Source: an uncultured Eubacteriales bacterium
Lineage (GTDB): Bacteria > Bacillota_I > Bacilli_A > RF39 > UBA660
Length of the DNA: 11,710 bases
Direction of reading: 5' to 3'
Assembly (NCBI GenBank): GCA_900321795.1
Contig: ONXO01000059.1
Span: 1-11,710, forward strand
Part shown: piece by piece, positions 5,931-11,710 of the stretch
How positions within the stretch are numbered: the stretch's first letter is position 1
How the letters are laid out: each line of letters begins with the position of its first letter
Notes under the pieces: model-generated
Database searches by the model: none
What the model was told of the DNA's origin: nothing
Seen by the model: only the letters and a program-made list of their open reading frames with translations
Program-made: the position numbers and the translations under genes

Positions 5931-6851
5931 GTGATTTATGTTATCTACGGCCTAGGAAATAAAGATATTAAAAAAGTACTCAAAAGCATTGAAGCCAACA
6001 TTTTGATAAATTATGAAGAATCTAACATAGATGAAATTATTAATGAAGCCAGTTATGATAATTTATTTGGTGATAAGAAGATAGTTCTAGTCAAAAATAG
6101 TTCATTCTTAACAGGTAAAAGCACACTTGAAAGTATCTCCCTTAATAATTATATAGAGCATCCTAATCCTAATACAATATTAATTTTCAGTGTCGATAGT
6201 GAAAAGCTTGACGAAAGAAAAAAAATAGTAAAATTACTAAGAGAAAAAGCACAAGTTTTAGAAATCAAACCTATTGATATTAAAGAAGTTAATAGCTATG
6301 TAAAGGATTATTTTAATGAAAGAAATTATAAAGTAGAATATAACGCTATAAATGAAATAGCTAATAGAATAAATGATAATACAAATTTATTAGATAATGA
6401 GTTAGAAAAACTAGTATTATATAAAATAGATGATAAAACTATAACAATAGATGATGTAAAAAAAGTGGTTATTAAGTATGACAGTAATGATAAAATATTT
6501 AAATTAGTAGAAGCTGCTTTAAAGAAAGATAAAGTAACTACTTTTAAATTATACAAAGAGTTAATAAATGGCAGAGAAGAACCTGCCGTAATAATAAGTT
6601 TAATTGCTTCACAGATAAGGTTAATCTTACAGGTGGGTATATTAAATCGTGACGGATTTAGTGAAAAAGAAATTGCCACTAAATTAAAAGAACACCCTTA
6701 TAGGGTAAAACTTGCATTAGAAAGCTTTAGAAAGACTAATAAAATGGAATTAATCAATAATTTAGAAGAACTATCTAATTTAGATTATAAGATTAAAAAA
6801 GGTGATATAGATAAAGTAAGAGGGTTAGAAACATATTTATTATCTATATAG
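5931..6851 (+). CDS. holA: DNA polymerase III delta subunit HolA
   Basis: HolA is the wrench of the clamp loader that opens the beta sliding clamp. The 306-aa protein fits the family. The N-terminal domain (about 1-130) begins IYVIYGLG and contains LFGDKKIVLVKN and the NTILIFSV strand, an AAA+-like fold lacking a Walker A motif, as expected for delta. The middle helical part has NLLDNELEKLVLY. The collar domain has IFKLVEAALKKD and EEPAVIISLIASQIRLILQ. It ends with the DYKIKKGDIDKVRGLETYLL motif typical of HolA. Length is a little under the usual 330-345 aa. The start is GTG at 5931, 8 bases after AGGGAGG. It has its own promoter, and no convincing terminator separates it from lon. Confidence 0.93.
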   Translation: MIYVIYGLGNKDIKKVLKSIEANILINYEESNIDEIINEASYDNLFGDKKIVLVKNSSFLTGKSTLESISLNNYIEHPNPNTILIFSVDSEKLDERKKIVKLLREKAQVLEIKPIDIKEVNSYVKDYFNERNYKVEYNAINEIANRINDNTNLLDNELEKLVLYKIDDKTITIDDVKKVVIKYDSNDKIFKLVEAALKKDKVTTFKLYKELINGREEPAVIISLIASQIRLILQVGILNRDGFSEKEIATKLKEHPYRVKLALESFRKTNKMELINNLEELSNLDYKIKKGDIDKVRGLETYLLSI

Positions 6852-6906
6852 TTTGTACATAGTAAAATACTTTAGTAAAAAAAGGTAAAAAAAAATTAAA
6901 TTTTGC

Positions 6907-6935
6907 TAGACAGATTACGATTTTGTATTTATAAT
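6907..6935 (+). promoter_or_regulatory. Predicted lon promoter
   Basis: TAGACA (6907-6912) and a perfect TATAAT (6930-6935) are separated by 17 bases. I saw no CIRCE or CtsR-type heat-shock operator nearby. Confidence 0.55.
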
Positions 6936-6961
6936 AAAAAGACATATGGGAGGCGAAACTT

Positions 6962-9298
6962 ATGAAAAATAACTTACCTGTTATATTGCTAAAAGGTTTA
7001 GTCTTACTCCCTCTTTCAGAAGCTAGAATTGAACTTAATAATGACATAACAAAGAAAGTAATTGACCTTTCTAGAAATAAATACAACAATAAAGTATTAA
7101 TTGTAAGCCCTATAGAAGCCCTTGAAGAAGCACCTGATACTTCTGACTTAGCTAAATGTGGTGTAATAGCCACTATTAGTAGTAGAATAGATTTACCAAA
7201 TGGCTTAACACGCATTGTCCTAATGGGTGAATCAAGAGTAAAAGTATTAAATTATAAAAATATATCAAATGATAAAAATATATTAGAAGCAGAAATAGTT
7301 TCTTTTCCTAAGTTTGATTATAATCCCACAATAGAAACGGCTTTATTTAGAAAACTTATGGAACTTTTAGAAATATACATTAGTAAAAACTCCTTTATAT
7401 CTAATTCAATAATCAATCAAATAAAAAATATAGATGACTTAGAAAAGCTTACTGACTACATAGCCAATTTTCTTCCTCTTTCTATTAGTAAAAAAATCAC
7501 TTTAATGGTAGAAAGTAATAGAATAATAAGAGCTAAGAACTTAATTAACGAGCTTAATGTAGAAATTGCAGTATTAGATTTAGAGAATAAAATCGAAACA
7601 ACATTGAAACACGATTTAGACGATATGCAAAAAGAAATGATTTTAAGAGAAAAAATTAAAGTCATAAAAGAAGAACTTGGAGAAAAAGATTCTAAAAGTG
7701 AATATATAGATGAAGTAAATAGAAACTTAGAAGAAAAAAAATTACCTTTTAATATTGTAAATAGAATTAAAAATGAATTAAAAAGATTTGAAACAACTAA
7801 TGATAATAGTCCTGAATTTTCTACGATAAGAAGTTATATTGATACAGTGCTATCTATACCTTTTAATGAAGAAAAAAAAGAAGCACCATCTCTTAATAAG
7901 GTTAAAGAATGTCTAGAAATTTCTCACTATGGATTAGAAGAAGTAAAAAACAGAATCTTAGAGTACGTTGCGGTTTCAACAAACAAAAATGCAAATACTC
8001 CCATTTTATGCTTGGTAGGCCCTCCTGGAGTAGGTAAAACTACTCTAGCAGAATCTATTGCAAAAGCACTTGATAAAAGCTATGCTAAAATAAGCTTAGG
8101 AGGCATGAACGATCCTGCTGAGCTAATCGGGCATAGAAAAACTTATATAGGAAGTGAACCAGGTAAAATAATAACTTCATTAATTAGAAGTAAAAGCTTA
8201 AGAGGAGTATTACTTCTTGACGAAATAGATAAAGTGTCAAGTGATTACAAGGGAGACCCTGTAAGTGTGCTTCTTGATTTACTAGATAAAAATCAGGCAA
8301 AAGCTTTTACTGATAACTACATAGAAGAAAGTATAGATTTAAGTAAAATAACATTCATATTAACAGCTAATGACGCTTCTTTAATCCCACCTGTGCTTTT
8401 AGATAGACTCGAAATAATTAATCTTCCTTCATATTTAACACATGAAAAAGAAACTATTGCTAAAAAATATTTAATTAAAAATGCACTTAAAAATGCCGGT
8501 TTAAAAGATGGCAGCATAAATTTTGAAGAAGCAGCTATTAAATATATTATAGAAAGATATACTAAGGAAGCCGGAGTGCGCGATTTAGATAGATTATTAA
8601 ATCGAGTAATTAGAAAAGTAGTTACTTATGCAAAACTAAATAATATAAAGGTAAAAGATTTCACTGTCAAAGAAAGTGACATACATAATTATCTTGGAAT
8701 AGAAAAGTATGAAATAAAAAAGAGTAAAAAGTTTACAAGTGGTTATGTAAGAGGGCTTGCCTATACACCATATGGTGGAGAGCTATTAGATATTGAAGTA
8801 GCTTCCTACCAAGGAAAAACACCATATGTCACAAGTGGGCACTTAGGAGATGTTTTAAAAGAAAGTATAGATGTAGCTTTTGGATATATCAAATCTAATA
8901 CATCATTCTTTAAAATAAATGATAGTGCTTTTAAAGAAACAATTCATATAAACTTTAGAGAAGGTGGAATACCTAAAGATGGCCCATCAGCAGGAATTGA
9001 TATAACAACAGCTTTACTTTCTTATCTGCTTAACATTCCAATCGAGCCAACTATAAGCATGAGCGGAGAAATAACTCTTTTGGGAGATGTTCTCCCAGTA
9101 GGTGGACTAAGAGAAAAAGTTTTAGCTGCTAAACGAAATGGAATAAGAACAATATTCTTATCTAAGGAAAACGAAAAAGACATAAATGAACTCCCAGAAG
9201 AAGCTAAAAAAGGTATTGAGTTTATATATGTAATTAATTATAAAGAAATATATTTATATTTATTTGGAGGTAAAAATGAAAGAAACAAAAAGAACTGA
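6962..9298 (+). CDS. lon: ATP-dependent protease Lon
   Basis: Lon is a cytoplasmic hexamer that unfolds and degrades misfolded and regulatory proteins. The 778-aa protein has normal length and all domains. The N-terminal substrate-binding domain begins LPVILLKGLVLLPLSEARIEL, followed by a coiled region at about 200-300. The AAA+ module carries Walker A GPPGVGKT (353-360), Walker B with DEID (420-423), and a conserved GHRKTYIGSEPGKI loop. The C-terminal serine protease domain has the catalytic dyad Ser676 (KDGPSAG) and Lys719 (GGLREK), 43 residues apart as in E. coli Lon (S679/K722). GGGAGG (6948-6953) is 8 bases before the ATG. The last 23 bases overlap the start of the next small gene. As in B. 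subtilis lonA, it lies upstream of spoVID-ysxE. Confidence 0.97.
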   Translation: MKNNLPVILLKGLVLLPLSEARIELNNDITKKVIDLSRNKYNNKVLIVSPIEALEEAPDTSDLAKCGVIATISSRIDLPNGLTRIVLMGESRVKVLNYKNISNDKNILEAEIVSFPKFDYNPTIETALFRKLMELLEIYISKNSFISNSIINQIKNIDDLEKLTDYIANFLPLSISKKITLMVESNRIIRAKNLINELNVEIAVLDLENKIETTLKHDLDDMQKEMILREKIKVIKEELGEKDSKSEYIDEVNRNLEEKKLPFNIVNRIKNELKRFETTNDNSPEFSTIRSYIDTVLSIPFNEEKKEAPSLNKVKECLEISHYGLEEVKNRILEYVAVSTNKNANTPILCLVGPPGVGKTTLAESIAKALDKSYAKISLGGMNDPAELIGHRKTYIGSEPGKIITSLIRSKSLRGVLLLDEIDKVSSDYKGDPVSVLLDLLDKNQAKAFTDNYIEESIDLSKITFILTANDASLIPPVLLDRLEIINLPSYLTHEKETIAKKYLIKNALKNAGLKDGSINFEEAAIKYIIERYTKEAGVRDLDRLLNRVIRKVVTYAKLNNIKVKDFTVKESDIHNYLGIEKYEIKKSKKFTSGYVRGLAYTPYGGELLDIEVASYQGKTPYVTSGHLGDVLKESIDVAFGYIKSNTSFFKINDSAFKETIHINFREGGIPKDGPSAGIDITTALLSYLLNIPIEPTISMSGEITLLGDVLPVGGLREKVLAAKRNGIRTIFLSKENEKDINELPEEAKKGIEFIYVINYKEIYLYLFGGKNERNKKN
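9266..9270 (+). promoter_or_regulatory. Ribosome binding site within the end of lon
   Basis: GGAGG, 5 bases before the ATG at 9276, decides the start of the 87-aa gene against the in-frame TTG at 9264. It lies inside the lon coding sequence. Confidence 0.8.
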
Positions 9299-9539
9299 AT
9301 TTATTAAAAAATTATATGCTAATCAAATAAAGGATTTATTATACGAAGAATTTACTGATTATGACGGAGTAAAAAAAATCAGAGCGTATATAGTAATTAG
9401 TGAAAGCTTTGGGTTATATGATGAAATATTAAGACTTCAAAATTTTGGTATTTCTTCACCAGAAACAATTAAATATTTAGAAGATTTAGGATATAAGAAT
9501 AAAGATATTTATGACAATGCTAAAAAACTAATTATTTAG
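9276..9539 (+). CDS. Small conserved-looking protein overlapping the lon 3' end
   Basis: I do not recognise this 87-aa protein. It is soluble, highly charged (KETKRTEFIKKLY at the start) and mostly helical, with an aromatic-rich middle (EEFTDYDGVKKIRAYIVIS) and a second helical half containing DEILRLQNFGISSPETIKYLEDLGY. There is no signal peptide, membrane segment or cysteine motif. The ATG at 9276 has a GGAGG site 5 bases upstream, and the first 23 bases overlap lon in another frame, so the two are almost certainly translated from one mRNA and perhaps coupled. In B. subtilis the GTPase gene ysxC follows lonA; this protein is too short and lacks GTPase motifs. A Lon adaptor or substrate is possible but unsupported beyond position. 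Confidence 0.78.
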   Translation: MKETKRTEFIKKLYANQIKDLLYEEFTDYDGVKKIRAYIVISESFGLYDEILRLQNFGISSPETIKYLEDLGYKNKDIYDNAKKLII

Positions 9540-9566
9540 AATATTATTACACTTCTTTCATATTAT
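9539..9566 (+). promoter_or_regulatory. Possible SigE-type sporulation promoter
   Basis: GAATATT (9539-9545) fits the mother-cell SigE -35 consensus KMATATT at every position. CATATTAT (9559-9566), 13 bases later, matches the -10 consensus CATACAAT at 6 of 8. B. subtilis spoVID is SigE-dependent. The predicted start near 9573 leaves an 18-base leader with the ribosome binding site. In such A/T-rich DNA chance matches occur, so this remains a prediction. Confidence 0.45.
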
Positions 9567-9590
9567 TAAATAGAAAGGAGTGTTTTATTT
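9549..9590 (+). terminator. Terminator-like hairpin whose 3' arm holds the next ribosome binding site
   Basis: ACACTTCTTTC (9549-9559) pairs with GAAAGGAGTGT (9573-9583), 11 pairs with one G-U, over a 13-base loop, followed by TTTATTT. It can end the lon transcript. The 3' arm contains AAAGGAG (9574-9580), which serves the spoVID-like gene. Confidence 0.7.
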
Positions 9591-10283
9591 ATGTCTCAAA
9601 CAATTCAGTTTAAGAAAAACTGTACTATGGAAACTTATGTAGCAGAAATAACTGACATTACTGTTTCACACGATTATAAAATCTTGGATGATACGATTGA
9701 AGGATATTTTGATGTGTCCGGGCTTTATAAAATAACTAAATCCAGTGTACAAAATGAAGAGTTTATGTTCAGCGTGCCTTTTACAATAGCTTTATCTAGT
9801 TTAATAGACAAAGATTCAATTAACCTAACTATTAAAGACTTTAATTACAATATAGAAAAGGACATATTATCTTTAATTATTGATTTAAATATGGATTATG
9901 AAGAAGTAAAGCTAGATGAAGAAAGTGAAGATGAAGTATTAAACGCTATTGAAGAGGAAGCAGTGACAGAAGTAGAAGAAGTAAATGAAGATACAATAAT
10001 AGAAAAAGAAAAGGAGGAAAAGGAAAGTGAAACTATGGGAGAAGACCAAGAATCTATGGAAAAAGATGTCACAGAGAAAGAAATAAATAGTATAATAGGA
10101 AGTTTTGAAGAAACAAGTGACTATTATAAATATAAAGTTTATATTATGAGGAGTGAAGATACTATCGAAAGTGTCGCAATTAAATATAATGTAAGCTTAA
10201 ATGATTTATCAGAATATAACAACTTATCAAATATCAATGTAGGAGATAAAATAATCGTGCCTTGCTTTAGTAGTGAAGAATAA
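9591..10283 (+). CDS. SpoVID-like spore coat morphogenetic protein with C-terminal LysM
   Basis: In B. subtilis SpoVID drives encasement of the forespore by coat proteins through contacts with SpoIVA and SafA. This 230-aa protein has three parts. Residues 1-105 resemble the SpoVID N-terminal beta domain: a GYFDVSGLYKI segment, then FSVPFTI and IKDFNYNIEKDILSLIIDL, which parallel the corresponding B. subtilis segments as I recall them. Residues about 104-165 form a very acidic, glutamate-rich linker. Residues about 181-225 form a LysM domain (MRSEDTIESVAIKYNVSLNDLSEYN to NVGDKIIVP) that should bind peptidoglycan or its precursors. It is less than half the B. subtilis length (about 575 aa), mostly because the linker is short. 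The neighbouring ysxE-like gene overlaps it by 11 bases, the same pair order as in B. subtilis. Confidence 0.85.
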   Translation: MSQTIQFKKNCTMETYVAEITDITVSHDYKILDDTIEGYFDVSGLYKITKSSVQNEEFMFSVPFTIALSSLIDKDSINLTIKDFNYNIEKDILSLIIDLNMDYEEVKLDEESEDEVLNAIEEEAVTEVEEVNEDTIIEKEKEEKESETMGEDQESMEKDVTEKEINSIIGSFEETSDYYKYKVYIMRSEDTIESVAIKYNVSLNDLSEYNNLSNINVGDKIIVPCFSSEE

Positions 10284-11106
10284 AATATCTTTAAAAGGTA
10301 AGGTAAAAATACTTGATTCAGGAGTAGAAAAATGTGTTTTAAAACCTAAAAATAAGCCTGTTAAAGACTTATTTGATTATTTAGATAGTCGAAACTACAA
10401 TAGCCATCCGAAAGTACTTGAAGAAAGTGAAAAAGAAGTTAAATACGAATACACTGAAGGAGAAAAGAGTACTAGTTTAATACCACTTGCCAAACACATA
10501 TCTCATCTTCATGAATCAACAACTTATTATAAAGAAGTGTCTACTTCTAAATACAAAAATATATATAATAAACTAATAGATAACGTAGATTATTTAAAAG
10601 ATTTTTATCAAAGAAAGATAATGGAAATAGATAATGAAAGATATATGTCTCCTTCTTCATATTTACTTGCTAGAAACTATTCTTTATTTAACTCTAATTT
10701 AATATTTATAGAAAAAGAGATAAATAAGTGGTATAACCTAGTTAAAGATAAAACTAAAGAAAGAGTCTCTGTTATTCATAACAACTTAAAAAAAGATAAT
10801 TTACTTCTTGGAAAAGACGAAATACTGACTGGTTGGGATAACTTTATAGTAGATACTCCTGTACTTGATTTATATAAATTATATAAAAATGAATACTTAG
10901 ATAATGATTTTAAAGAAATGTTAAACTACTATTTAGAAGAATATAAACTAAACAAAGAAGAGATAAGCCTTTTTACCTTTTTGATAAGCATGCCTCCAAT
11001 ATTAAAAGTAGAAACTAACGAAATAGAAAAGGTAAAAGAAGTAAAAAGAGTAGTTAATTATTTAAATAGAACTAACAAACTAATTAAATCAGGGGTTTTT
11101 GATTAG
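10273..11106 (+). CDS. YsxE/CotS-family spore coat pseudokinase
   Basis: CotS, YutH and YsxE are kinase-fold spore coat proteins. This 277-aa protein begins with beta strands of a kinase-like N-lobe (KVKILDSGVEKCVLKPK, with Lys24 in the usual position) and a DLFDYLDSRNYNSHPKV segment typical of the family. The catalytic loop reads HNNLKKDN (169-176) where active members have HGDxxxxN. The metal-binding segment reads GWDNFIVDTPVLDL (187-200) where an aspartate would precede. Both key aspartates are missing, so phosphotransfer is unlikely and a structural role is inferred. The start is GTG at 10273, the only start after an in-frame stop at 10252. No good ribosome binding site is seen, so translation probably depends on coupling to the overlapping spoVID-like gene. 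Confidence 0.82.
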   Translation: MKNKISLKGKVKILDSGVEKCVLKPKNKPVKDLFDYLDSRNYNSHPKVLEESEKEVKYEYTEGEKSTSLIPLAKHISHLHESTTYYKEVSTSKYKNIYNKLIDNVDYLKDFYQRKIMEIDNERYMSPSSYLLARNYSLFNSNLIFIEKEINKWYNLVKDKTKERVSVIHNNLKKDNLLLGKDEILTGWDNFIVDTPVLDLYKLYKNEYLDNDFKEMLNYYLEEYKLNKEEISLFTFLISMPPILKVETNEIEKVKEVKRVVNYLNRTNKLIKSGVFD

Positions 11107-11283
11107 TTGATACACTAAGAAGCCTATTAATAATAGAAGTAAAAATACATTTATTCTGCTGGGAGATACTAAAGCAAAAATAGCTTGAAATACTATAAGA
11201 GTTATATTCACTAATAGAATAACCAAATCAAATAGCTTTCTATTAGTTTTATACAAAGTTTTTAAATCATTTAATTTATTCAT
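11089..11283 (-). CDS. Possible small two-helix membrane protein
   Basis: A 64-aa minus-strand reading frame starts with ATG at 11283. It has a basic N-terminus (KTLYKTNRK), then two hydrophobic segments at about 18-39 and 45-60 separated by SPSRIN, and ends KNP: a plausible hairpin membrane protein. It would fill the gap between the ysxE-like gene and the next promoter, overlapping the former tail to tail by 18 bases. Against it, there is no ribosome binding site before the ATG, so it would have to be leaderless; a TATATT box lies just upstream but has no matching -35. I do not recognise a family. It could instead be 3' untranslated sequence of the spore operon. Confidence 0.45.
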   Translation of the reverse strand: MNKLNDLKTLYKTNRKLFDLVILLVNITLIVFQAIFALVSPSRINVFLLLLLIGFLVYQLIKNP

Positions 11284-11303
11284 AATATAATATATGCAAT
11301 TTT

Positions 11304-11333
11304 AAACATTTAGGGATTAACCTAAGTGTTTTT
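11304..11333 (+). terminator. Intrinsic terminator after the spoVID-ysxE pair
   Basis: Bases 11304-11314 pair with 11321-11331, 11 pairs with one G-U, around a 6-base loop, ending in five T (11329-11333). It would end the spore operon transcript before the pilin-like gene. The loop overlaps the -35 box of that gene. Confidence 0.8.
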
Positions 11334-11345
11334 GTGTGGTATAAT
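11317..11345 (+). promoter_or_regulatory. Predicted promoter of the pilin-like gene
   Basis: TTAACC (11317-11322), 17 bases, then a perfect TATAAT (11340-11345) preceded by TGG, an extended -10. The predicted start near 11352 leaves a leader of about 11 bases containing AGGTGA (11353-11358). Confidence 0.6.
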
Positions 11346-11362
11346 GTAAAATAGGTGAGAAG

Positions 11363-11710
11363 ATGAAAAAAGGATTTGTTTCTATGACCGTTGTCTATAC
11401 ATTTTTAGTAGTTTTTTTGCTTTTAATGTCAACTTTATTAATTTCATATATTAATAGAAGTAATTATAGTGGCAAACTAGCTTCAGACACGAAAAACTAT
11501 TTAAATAGCAAAACTTCATTTACAGTTCAAATGGATGTCTCTAACGGAATAGCTTCACCGGCATCAAAAAATATAGCAATGGGAGGAACTGATACATTTA
11601 CTATAACATCTGATAGTGGTTATACATTAACCGGAGCTACAGTAAGCTGTTCGCAAGCAACAGCAAGTATTAATGAATCAACTGGAGTAGTAACTGTATC
11701 AAATGTTACA
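11363..11710 (+). CDS. Pilin-like membrane-anchored surface protein, 3' partial
   Basis: The visible 116 codons run off the window end. The start MKKGFVSMTVVYTF, with a long hydrophobic helix to about residue 29, looks like a type IV pilin or pseudopilin leader (KKG/F cleavage motif), but Thr9 replaces the glutamate usually found at mature position 5. After a short polar link comes a beta-rich segment (about 52-116) with a GGTDTFTITSDSGYTLTGATV pattern and TGVVTVSNVT, resembling small immunoglobulin-like repeats of Gram-positive surface proteins. The gene has its own promoter and an AGGTGA site 4 bases before the ATG. A minor pseudopilin or anchored adhesin is the best guess; the missing 3' part should show whether the beta module repeats. 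Confidence 0.7.
   Translation, partial: MKKGFVSMTVVYTFLVVFLLLMSTLLISYINRSNYSGKLASDTKNYLNSKTSFTVQMDVSNGIASPASKNIAMGGTDTFTITSDSGYTLTGATVSCSQATASINESTGVVTVSNVT

Noticed and set aside
6844..7215. 123-codon minus-strand frame covering the holA-lon gap
   Set aside because: It overlaps the conserved Lon N-terminus antisense and spans the lon promoter; its hydrophobic composition follows from reversed Lys/Asn-rich A/T coding sequence.

Overview
The window looks like a chromosomal segment of a low-G+C, endospore-forming Bacillota, most likely one of the reduced-genome gut Bacilli (Erysipelotrichales / RF39-type relatives). The grounds are the strong A+T bias, AGGAGG-type ribosome binding sites before nearly every gene, SpoVID and YsxE homologues (spore coat proteins of Bacilli), and a RimM/TrmD/L19 translation cluster. 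TGA is used as a stop (rimM) and all tryptophans are TGG, so this is not the Mycoplasma genetic code. The taxon is inference.

Layout, all on + except one small gene. (1) Bases 1-2980: a tight operon of a 5'-truncated YgjP-type zinc peptidase, a SpoU/TrmH rRNA methyltransferase, rimM, trmD and an unrecognised basic 153-aa protein, closed by an intrinsic terminator. (2) 3036-4445: a monocistronic thyA encoding an unusually long thymidylate synthase with two large insertions. (3) 4468-4939: rplS (L19) with its own promoter, an L19-leader-like hairpin and a strong terminator. (4) 4958-5890: a CDF-family cation exporter whose metal-site residues (N-D-D-D) point to manganese. (5) 5881-6851: holA, the clamp-loader delta subunit. 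(6) 6907-9539: lon protease plus a small overlapping 87-aa gene of unknown function. (7) 9539-11106: the sporulation pair spoVID-like (LysM) and ysxE-like (CotS-family pseudokinase), preceded by a hairpin that appears to combine lon-operon terminator, SigE-type promoter and ribosome binding site. (8) 11089-11710: a possible two-helix membrane protein on the minus strand, a terminator, and the start of a pilin-like anchored surface protein cut by the window end.

Most genes are housekeeping: ribosome maturation and tRNA modification, dTMP synthesis, replication, proteolysis. The accessory interest lies in the spore module, the thymidylate synthase architecture, the compact terminator/promoter overlaps, and the surface protein at the right edge. 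The order lon ... spoVID-ysxE recalls Bacillus subtilis lonA-ysxC-hemAXCDBL-spoVID-ysxE with the haem genes missing, suggesting an eroded ancestral arrangement. I saw no clear mobile element, CRISPR array, tRNA or rRNA. No stretch longer than 300 bases lacks a gene.
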